Assembly: GCA_020721745.1 (NCBI GenBank)
Contig: DYMC01000036.1
Coordinates: forward strand, 1 to 15,544
Source of the DNA: Lentisphaera sp.
GTDB taxonomy: Bacteria; Verrucomicrobiota; Lentisphaeria; Victivallales; GWF2-50-93
Direction of reading: 5' to 3'
DNA length: 15,544 bases
Part shown: piece after piece, positions 6,902 through 12,053 of the stretch
Numbering within the stretch: position 1 is the stretch's first letter
Layout of the letters: each line of letters opens with the position of its first letter
The notes under the pieces: generated by a model
Databases searched by the model: none
What the model was told of the DNA's origin: nothing
Seen by the model: only the letters and a program-made list of their open reading frames with translations
Position numbers and translations under genes: made by a program

Positions 6902-6930
6902 TTGAAAACACTGGGTTCATGGCGTAGAAT
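6902..6930 (+). promoter_or_regulatory. Sigma-70 promoter of the rlpA-like gene, start point at the ATG
   Basis: TTGAAA (6902-6907) and TAGAAT (6925-6930) are separated by exactly 17 bases, a near-consensus pair. Seven bases beyond the -10 lies the A of the ATG at 6937, so the predicted mRNA has little or no leader. No Shine-Dalgarno sequence is seen before this ATG, in keeping with leaderless translation. Confidence 0.55.
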
Positions 6931-6936
6931 TCGTGT

Positions 6937-7530
6937 ATGAAGACCACATTTGACAAGGCGCTGCTGCTTTTCTGGGAATGCATGTTTTTCTTTGCCGGCC
7001 TCCTTTCCTTCATTCTTTTCGGGATGCTGGAGTTTTGCATAAGGCTATTCTTCCGCGGGGGCAGGCAGAGGGGGATGAGGCGTTTCCTCGATTCTCTCGC
7101 GGGGACGATCCGGGGCTCATGGCGGGGGCTCAAAAGGAGGATCAGGGACTCGGTGTCGTTCTGCAGGGTGATGTCGGCTCTTGCCTTCGTGCTCTTCCTG
7201 ATCTATCTATATCCTCCCAGCAGCTGGGGGAGCTGGACCCGATATGAGAATGGAGTCGCGTCATACTACGGATGGGGATTCTACTGCCGGGCCTCGGCAT
7301 CGGGCGAAATATATTGGCCCTGGAAATATGCGGCCGCGCACAGGACTCTTCCGATGGGGACAATAGTGAAGGTGAGGAATGTGGACAATGGCCGGACCAT
7401 ATACGTGCGCATCTTCGACCGGGGGCCCTTCGTGGGTGGCCGTGTTATAGACCTGACCAGGCGGGCTGGCCGCGACCTGGGGATAGCCGACAAGGGGCTG
7501 GCAGAGGTGGAGATCTACGTGAAGGAGTAA
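6937..7530 (+). CDS. RlpA-like septal-type lytic transglycosylase with an N-terminal membrane anchor
   Basis: RlpA proteins cleave glycan strands lacking stem peptides, often at the septum. The 197-residue protein has a double-psi beta-barrel at about 105-195: GVASYYGWGFYCRASASGEIYW, YAAAHRTLPMGTIVKVRNVDNGRTIYVRIFDRGPFVGGRVIDLT. E124, H135 and D161 have the same spacing (11 and 26 residues) as the catalytic E120, H131 and D157 reported for Pseudomonas aeruginosa RlpA. The N-terminus departs from the family: instead of a lipoprotein signal there are one long hydrophobic region (about 8-38), a basic stretch (40-72) and a second hydrophobic segment (79-93) directly before the domain. No SPOR domain follows. 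The start at 6937 agrees with the promoter but lacks a ribosome site; an internal Met (M47 or M79) could give a shorter product with only the second segment as signal anchor. Confidence 0.85.
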   Translation: MKTTFDKALLLFWECMFFFAGLLSFILFGMLEFCIRLFFRGGRQRGMRRFLDSLAGTIRGSWRGLKRRIRDSVSFCRVMSALAFVLFLIYLYPPSSWGSWTRYENGVASYYGWGFYCRASASGEIYWPWKYAAAHRTLPMGTIVKVRNVDNGRTIYVRIFDRGPFVGGRVIDLTRRAGRDLGIADKGLAEVEIYVKE

Positions 7531-7550
7531 AATTTCCGGGTAAATACTCA

Positions 7551-7609
7551 CTGAACTACGTAGTTCAGCGAATCTTTACATCTAAAAAGGCAATTTTGCA
7601 ATCACCTTA
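7551..7609. repeat. Perfect 18-bp palindrome followed by an inverted repeat-element end
   Basis: CTGAACTAC/GTAGTTCAG (7551-7568) is a perfect palindrome 20 bases after the rlpA-like stop. At 7583-7602 the sequence TAAAAAGGCAATTTTGCAAT is the exact reverse complement of bases near the window's right end (copy at 15508), and it continues as CACCTTA where other copies have TACCTCA. It is read as a diverged or partial member of the TGAG...AATTGCAAAA element family, lying in the opposite orientation. Confidence 0.55.
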
Positions 7610-7641
7610 TCTAATAAAAAACGATTTTGCATTTTATTTTA

Positions 7642-7681
7642 GTACGGATTCAGTAAACGAATCAGTTTACTGAATACGTAC
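7642..7681. repeat. Long hairpin spanning the metallophosphoesterase stop codon
   Basis: ATTCAGTAAAC (7648-7658) pairs with GTTTACTGAAT (7665-7675) around GAATCA. After one G/A mismatch the stem continues with GTACG/CGTAC (7642-7646/7677-7681). The last codons and the stop (7662-7664) of the minus-strand gene lie in the stem and loop. On the plus strand it is preceded, and on the minus strand followed, by AT-rich DNA (TAAAATAAAA) rather than a T-run. It may separate the convergent rlpA-like and phosphoesterase transcripts. Confidence 0.65.
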
Positions 7682-8525
7682 CCTCCTCGTTGAGATTCTC
7701 GATGTATTGAGTGCTGTAGGACAGCCTGCCGTCTTTTTTATCGTAGTGGTATATGCGGTATGTCGGTTCGCGCCCCCAGTAGTGGGCGACGGCCGTCCCC
7801 ACATATATCGGGACATCTCCAAGCCAATGCTGTTCAGCCCTGTGGAAGTGGCCGCAGATTATGGCCTTCACGTTTGGGCGTGACACCAGCTTCTCCCATT
7901 TTTCGACCTCGTCCGGCGGCCAGGAGTCGTGGAGCTGGTTGTTGTAGAAATCTGTCGAGGACGGGGAATGGTGGAATATGACGACCGGCCTGTTCTGCGC
8001 CGAGTCAAGCTCCTTCGCCAGCCATGCGGCGGGGTCGTAGCCCTCGATTTGGAACTTCTTCCGCAGGGGTTCTGTGTAGAGGAACAGCATAATGACTCCC
8101 CCGGCCTCCCTTTTGTGGGTGAGCTCTCCAAAATACTTCCGGTATAGCGGAACAGTCTGCTCCAGCTTGTTGACAAGTATGTCGTGGTTTCCGGGGAGCA
8201 GCGAGATCGGCGCCTTGATGCGGGAGAGAATTTCAAGCCCCTGGGCCACAATCTCCTTTCTCTCGATGTTGTCCGCCATGATGTCGCCGGTAATGGCCAC
8301 GAATTCGACCCGCATTGGCAGCTTGTTCACCGCCTCGACCACGTGTTCCATCCGCCGCGTGTTGCGCCCGCCGTCGAAATGGATGTCCGATATCTGGACA
8401 AAATAGAAGCCCTCCCCGCAATGGGAGGGGGTGGTCAGACAGAGAATCAGCAGAACTGCGCTGAAAATATGCCGTCTTACGGAGCTGGAAAGGCCTATGG
8501 AAAAAGCTTTCTTCATGGTGGGCAT
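7662..8525 (-). CDS. Secreted calcineurin-like metallophosphoesterase
   Basis: A 287-residue protein with all hallmarks of the dimetal calcineurin-like phosphoesterase fold: DIHFDGG (D47, H49), GD at 80-81, GNHD (112-115), FHHSP (H185/H186) and GHFHRAE (225-231). These motifs bind two metal ions and the phosphate. A signal peptide is evident: basic MPTMKKAFSIGLSSSVRRH, hydrophobic FSAVLLILCL, then a Ser-His-Cys-Gly region near 34-37, where lipobox-like cleavage before C36 is possible but the motif (TPSHC) is poor. It probably acts in the periplasm or outside. The substrate is unknown; family members include nucleotidases, phosphodiesterases and purple-acid-type enzymes. The start at 8525 is favoured by AGGA about nine bases upstream; M4 lacks one. 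The gene follows comM on the same strand after a terminator-like hairpin, so it is probably transcribed separately. Confidence 0.87.
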   Translation of the reverse strand: MPTMKKAFSIGLSSSVRRHIFSAVLLILCLTTPSHCGEGFYFVQISDIHFDGGRNTRRMEHVVEAVNKLPMRVEFVAITGDIMADNIERKEIVAQGLEILSRIKAPISLLPGNHDILVNKLEQTVPLYRKYFGELTHKREAGGVIMLFLYTEPLRKKFQIEGYDPAAWLAKELDSAQNRPVVIFHHSPSSTDFYNNQLHDSWPPDEVEKWEKLVSRPNVKAIICGHFHRAEQHWLGDVPIYVGTAVAHYWGREPTYRIYHYDKKDGRLSYSTQYIENLNEEGTYSVN

Positions 8526-8588
8526 AAACTATGTCCTGAAAGCTCCGCGTCAAACCGGGAAGATGGTTTTAACAGAATTCAAACTTTT

Positions 8589-8625
8589 TGCGAAAATCAA
8601 AAATGTTTTCCCGGAAAACATTTTT
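8589..8625 (-). terminator. Probable intrinsic terminator of comM
   Basis: AAAAATGTTTTC (8599-8610) pairs perfectly with GAAAACATTTTT (8614-8625) around a three-base loop, starting at the comM stop codon. On the minus strand the stem is followed by GATTTTTCG, a run of five T after two bases. The stem is AT-rich, so strength is uncertain. The flanking A/T runs would also allow it to work in the opposite direction. Confidence 0.6.
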
Positions 8626-10175
8626 CACCAGAGCCTCTTGTCGAGGCTTCTGTATTGGACGGCCTCGGCTATGTGGTGTTCCGCGATGCTGGGCTGGCCT
8701 TCGAGGTCGGCGATGGTTCTTGCGACTCGGAGTATCCTGTCGTAGGCTCTTGCGCTGAGCGCCAGGTCGTGCATGGCATGCTTCATGTGGGACATGCAGT
8801 TCCTGTCGAGCGGGCAGAGTTTCTGGAGCTGCGCCGGCTCCATCTGGGAGTTGCAGTAGATTTTCATTCCGGAGAAGCGGGACTGCTGTATCTGCCTTGC
8901 CGACGCGACTCTTTCGCGGATGGCCGCGCTGCTCTCCCCTGCCGGGGCGTTGAGCAGTTCATCCTCCCCGAGCTGCGCGACCTCGACGTGGATGTCTATC
9001 CTATCGAGCAGAGGGCCTGATATCTTGTTCCTATACCGTTGTATCTGGTGGGAGTTGCATCTGCACACTCTCGTGCGGCTTCCGTAGTATCCGCAAGGGC
9101 ATGGATTCATCGCGGCGATGAGCATGAAGCGCGCCGGGAATGTGAAGGAGCCGGCGGCTCTTGACACCGTCACAGTGCCGTTCTCGAGGGGCTGGCGCAT
9201 GACTTCGAGGACGTTGCGCTTGAACTCCGGCAGCTCGTCTAGGAAGAGGACTCCGTTGTGGGCGAGGCTGATCTCCCCCGGCGTGGGCGTGCTTTGTCCG
9301 CCGAATAGCCCCGTGTCGCTTATGGTATGGTGCGGCGCCCTGAACGGCCGTTCGGTCAGGAATGGCCTGTCGGCGGGGAGCTGTCCGAGTATCGAATGAA
9401 TCTTGCTGGACTCGATGGCCTCCTCGATGTGCATGGGGGGCAGTATTCCGGGGACTCTCTTTGCGAGCATTGATTTTCCCGTTCCGGGCGGGCCTATCAT
9501 CAGGACGTTGTGGCCGCCTGCCGCCGCGATCTCAAGTGCGCGTTTCGCGCAGTTCTGTCCCTTCACCTCGCCGAAGTCGGCCACGTGCAGCCTCTCCGAC
9601 CTGGCGAGAATGTCCTCGATCGTGATCCTTCGAGGCTCGATTTCGGTTTTTCCCGAGAAGAATCCGACTGCCTCCCTCAGGTTTAACACTGGGTGGACGG
9701 GGATTTCCCCTGCTGTCGCGATGGCGGCCTCGTCAGCGTTGTCCGCCGGGGCCATCACGCATGAGATGTGTTTCTTGAGCGTCCTGGCAAGTGCGGCGAT
9801 GGGGAGGAGTCCTCGCACCGGCCTGACTTTTCCGTCGAGGGCGAGTTCTCCGACTATCATCGCGCGGGAAAGTTTTTCCCTGTCGAATTTTCCGGATGCG
9901 GCGAGCATGCAGAGGGCGATGGGCAGGTCGAAGGCGGCGCCCTCCTTGCGCAGGTCCGCGGGCGCAAGCCCCACAACGGTGCATCCGAGGGGGTGGCTGT
10001 ATCCGCAGCTTAGCATGGCCGACCTGATCCTGTCCTTGCTTTCCTTGACGGCGGCATCCGGCAGCCCCACGATGGACACGATGGTGGTCTCGCCCTGTCC
10101 GGTGGTGTTTACCTCGACTTCTATCTTCACTGCGTCAACGCCGACAATCGTTGCGGAGAATGTCTTTGAGAGCAT
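8625..10175 (-). CDS. comM: ComM/YifB-family Mg-chelatase-like AAA+ ATPase
   Basis: The 516 residues match the usual length of ComM (YifB), an AAA+ helicase that promotes branch migration during natural transformation and other recombination. An N-terminal Lon-protease-like domain (about 1-170; GLPDAAVKESKDRIRSA, LRKEGAAFDLPIAL, GELALDGKVRPVRG) is followed by the ATPase core with Walker A GPPGTGKS (228-235) and Walker B VLFLDE (309-314). MNPCPCGYYG...CRC carries four cysteines (C359, C361, C371, C373) likely to bind zinc. The arginine-rich HQIQRYRNKISGPLLDRIDI block and the C-terminal helical domain (SARAYDRILRVARTIADLEG) complete the fold. It lies 39 bases after the LolA-like gene and is probably cotranscribed with it. 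ComM is common in species not known to be competent, so competence should not be inferred from it alone. Confidence 0.95.
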   Translation of the reverse strand: MLSKTFSATIVGVDAVKIEVEVNTTGQGETTIVSIVGLPDAAVKESKDRIRSAMLSCGYSHPLGCTVVGLAPADLRKEGAAFDLPIALCMLAASGKFDREKLSRAMIVGELALDGKVRPVRGLLPIAALARTLKKHISCVMAPADNADEAAIATAGEIPVHPVLNLREAVGFFSGKTEIEPRRITIEDILARSERLHVADFGEVKGQNCAKRALEIAAAGGHNVLMIGPPGTGKSMLAKRVPGILPPMHIEEAIESSKIHSILGQLPADRPFLTERPFRAPHHTISDTGLFGGQSTPTPGEISLAHNGVLFLDELPEFKRNVLEVMRQPLENGTVTVSRAAGSFTFPARFMLIAAMNPCPCGYYGSRTRVCRCNSHQIQRYRNKISGPLLDRIDIHVEVAQLGEDELLNAPAGESSAAIRERVASARQIQQSRFSGMKIYCNSQMEPAQLQKLCPLDRNCMSHMKHAMHDLALSARAYDRILRVARTIADLEGQPSIAEHHIAEAVQYRSLDKRLW

Positions 10176-10214
10176 GCTTTGCCTGCTTCTGGCTTTTTCG
10201 AGCCGTTGTCCGGC

Positions 10215-10970
10215 TCATTTGGTTTTGGTGTTCTCGCCGCCGGGCACCAGTGGCTCGAATTCCGAGTCCGGGATCTCCGCGTTGAGGACGAATTCCTCCA
10301 GTATCAGCTTCTGGACTATGCCGCCCGACATGATCCGGGTCTCCGCCGGGACGAAGACGTTGTCGGCCAGGGAGTATTTGAGTATCTCGGCCGAATAGGG
10401 CTCCCCCTTTTCGTTCGTCGTGAACATTCTGCGCTGGAGGAAGTCTCCAACGCCGACGAAGAAAGTGATCTGCGGCAGCCTTTCATCTCTTGGCCTGCAG
10501 AAGAGCTGGTATAGCTCCTCGTCGTTTATCCTGACCTTGTCTATCTTGATCTCCCCGAATATGTCGCAGAGCATGCTTTTCGGGGATGATATCTTGTGGA
10601 GGAGATTCGTCCGCGCCAGTTCGTCTCCGGTGATCTCCGAGATGCTGTTGTCGGCCCCGGATATTCTCCATACCTTGTCTGCGTTCATGATTATCGCGCT
10701 GACAAGCTTTCCCTTGTAGAAGTAGGATGATCTGACCCTGTCTGGCTCCTTGAACTTCATTTCGGCCTCGAATTCGGCCGGCTTGCCGCCGCTTACGAGT
10801 ATTTTTTGCTTCATCAGATATGACTTCGCGCTCTGGAAGACTCCGTTGGGGTCGCTGGCGTTCTTGATCTTGAGCGACATCTGCCTGGAGTCCAGCTCCT
10901 GTGCGAGAACGGGGATCGCCACTATGGCTGCGAAGAATGCGAGAATCGCTGTGCATGCCGTTCTGTTCAT
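10215..10970 (-). CDS. LolA-like outer-membrane lipoprotein-sorting protein
   Basis: A 251-residue secreted protein with a clear signal peptide (MNRTACTAILAFFAAIVAIPVLA, cleavage likely after A23). The mature part is predicted beta-rich and follows the LolA/LolB-like outline: FEAEMKFKEPDRVRSSYFYKGKLVSAIIMNADKVWRI (about 66-102), a central segment with the gate-like ARTNLLHKISSPKSML, then RPRDERLPQITFFVGVGDFLQRRMF and VFVPAETRIMSGGIVQKLILEEFVLN near the end. Such periplasmic proteins shield lipoproteins, or related lipids, in a hydrophobic half-barrel. The identity is at family level; it may be one of the many DUF-type LolA-fold proteins and not true LolA. AAGGGA precedes the ATG. A promoter is proposed just upstream, and comM follows closely. 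Confidence 0.65.
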   Translation of the reverse strand: MNRTACTAILAFFAAIVAIPVLAQELDSRQMSLKIKNASDPNGVFQSAKSYLMKQKILVSGGKPAEFEAEMKFKEPDRVRSSYFYKGKLVSAIIMNADKVWRISGADNSISEITGDELARTNLLHKISSPKSMLCDIFGEIKIDKVRINDEELYQLFCRPRDERLPQITFFVGVGDFLQRRMFTTNEKGEPYSAEILKYSLADNVFVPAETRIMSGGIVQKLILEEFVLNAEIPDSEFEPLVPGGENTKTK

Positions 10971-11015
10971 TTGCTTTTCCCTTGCTTTTTATGGGATAAA
11001 CCCGATCACCATCGA

Positions 11016-11043
11016 AATATACATCATGGAGCGGTAATTGCAA
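11016..11043 (-). promoter_or_regulatory. Candidate promoter of the LolA-like/comM operon, -35 inside a repeat end
   Basis: On the minus strand TTGCAA (11043-11038) and TATATT (11021-11016) are 16 bases apart, giving a start near 11009 and a leader of about 38 bases. The -35 is part of GGTAATTGCAAAA (11034-11046), which matches one terminus of the TGAG...AATTGCAAAACTC element family. Confidence 0.45.
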
Positions 11044-11080
11044 AAGGGGGATTCGAAGATGAGGGATGCGGGATACGGGA

Positions 11081-11259
11081 TGAGCCAATTGCAAAACTCC
11101 GGACGCGCAAGTCTCGTGATCCCGATCCCGATAGGGCATCGGGGCGCGTCCCTCCATTTTTATCCTCCTGCGGAGGATGGAGGGGCATGCTTGTCGTAAG
11201 ATCCCGAGCCCAAAGGGCCTCGGGGCCATGCCCGCGAAAGGAGTTTCGCAATTACCTCG
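11081..11259. repeat. Structured repeat element, copy A (long form with two nested inserts)
   Basis: Terminal inverted repeats TGAGCCAATTGCAAAACTC (11081-11099) and GAGTTTCGCAATTACCTCG (11241-11259) enclose three hairpins. Hairpin 1 has arms GGACGCG and CGCGTCC (11101-11107/11145-11151). Hairpin 2 has core ATCCTCC/GGAGGAT (11162-11168/11172-11178) and outer CTCC/GGAG. Hairpin 3 has GGGCATG/CATGCCC (11183-11189/11227-11233). Compared with copy B, hairpins 1 and 3 each carry an extra 33- and 32-bp self-pairing insert at the tip (11112-11144 and 11194-11225). CGGGATG occurs at both borders (11076-11082 and 11258-11264), overlapping the ends. No ORF of note lies inside. A mobilised non-coding element is likely; no transposase is linked to it here. 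Confidence 0.75.
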
Positions 11260-11268
11260 GGATGTTTA

Positions 11269-11358
11269 CCCGCCCCGCTGAAAGCGCTGGCGGGCAGGAT
11301 ATTTGCCCGCCTCACGCAGTGCCGGCGGGTTTGCCCGCCACCCGAAGGGGGGGCGGGC
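11269..11358. repeat. Ladder of alternating CCCGCC and GGCGGG arms
   Basis: CCCGCC at 11269, GGCGGG at 11289, CCCGCC at 11306, GGCGGG at 11324, CCCGCC at 11334 and GGCGGG at 11353 alternate six times. Each arm can pair with the one before or the one after. The 11289/11304 pair extends to eight bases (GGCGGGCA/TGCCCGCC), and the 11269/11289 pair holds an inner CGCT/AGCG hairpin. It begins ten bases after element A and may be part of the same repeat cluster. Confidence 0.6.
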
Positions 11359-11438
11359 AGAAGCTGTGGAGAGAATGCCTGGGCGCTTGGATGGATGCGC
11401 TTGGAAATAAGTGGGAGGGGAATTATATTCGACATTTA

Positions 11439-11615
11439 AAGTTTCCATCACCGCATATTTGGCTTCCAAAGAGACTCCAGGTGCATGGCCTGATTTCGAA
11501 AGTGCCAAGATCAAGACGGTGGACAGTTTCTTCCACCGGTTACAGAATAATGGGAACTGTTCTTGCAGTTTATCATGAAGAGTATCAGAGGTTTGCAGAT
11601 AAAATGGCATCATGA
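11439..11615 (+). pseudogene. Possible C-terminal fragment with winged-helix character
   Basis: One frame ending in TGA at 11613-11615 reads LQVHGLISKVPRSRRW, then TVSSTGYRIMGTVLAVYHEEYQRFADKMAS. The order 'L..HGLI.KVP.SRRW.V...G.RIM.T.L' is that of a winged-helix domain such as is found at the C-terminus of some transposase-like and regulator proteins. There is no start codon or ribosome site; upstream, the same frame runs into the repeat cluster, which is plainly not coding. I read it as a 5'-truncated remnant, but a chance ORF is not excluded. Confidence 0.35.
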
Positions 11616-11753
11616 AATCAAAATAATTATAAAGATTTTTAACACAGAACCCTAGAAGTAAGGGTCCAAAGAAAAACGATGTAAGATGCAACTATCACGA
11701 GCTCGCAGCCTTCTGAAATTGGCCTAGGAAGTTTTTCAGGAGAAGGGCACTCA

Positions 11754-12053
11754 TTATGTTGTAGACGGAATTTTGACGGAATTTTGGACAAGCATGCAGA
11801 CCTTGTCCCTTATTTCAACGCCCTTTCTGTTTTTTTGCGCCCAGAGGTATCCGTCTACGATGCCTATACGGGTCAAGTCCCCCCGTTGTTCCCTGCAGAA
11901 GTCTATGACCTCAGCCACGTTCTTCGCCTGGCTTCATCCGGACTGGCCGACCCATTTCGCTTCACCTATCAGGACTCTTCCGTCAACTTTCGCTATTATA
12001 TCCGGCCTCTGGGGCAATCTCTGTTTGAATTTGTCTCGGATCAGTTTGGTTTT
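11754..12053 (-). pseudogene. Decayed PD-(D/E)XK restriction-endonuclease-like fragment
   Basis: Read from 12053 down on the minus strand, one frame gives RLPQRPDIIAKVDGRVLIGE, continuing AKWVGQSG, then a TGA (11936-11934), then SQAKNVAEVIDFCREQRGDL, TRIGIVDGYLWAQKNRKGVE and IRDKVCMLVQNS, ending at TAA (11756-11754). PD followed by twelve residues and EAK is the PD-(D/E)XK nuclease motif; the following helix-strand order fits type II restriction enzymes. The fragment has no start, since its 5' side runs into the kinase gene's 3' end. It has one in-frame stop and, near its end, an 11-base tandem duplication (GACGGAATTTT, 11764-11785). No methyltransferase gene is nearby. It is a dead remnant, so it is easily missed by ORF calling. 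Confidence 0.65.

Larger units (their letters stand above)
10971..12051. other. 1.1-kb region without an intact gene
   Basis: Between the LolA-like gene and the kinase gene I see only regulatory, repeat and decayed sequence: the LolA-like promoter, a solo repeat end (11033-11047), a full structured element (11081-11259), a ladder of inverted GC arms (11269-11358), a winged-helix-like fragment (11439-11615), and a restriction-endonuclease fragment (11754-12053). Bases about 11560-11780 are clearly richer in A+T than the flanks, in keeping with foreign or decaying DNA. Confidence 0.7.

Noticed and set aside
8625..10175. Reading comM as evidence for natural transformation here
   Set aside because: comM is widespread in bacteria with no known competence and no com or pil genes are in the window.
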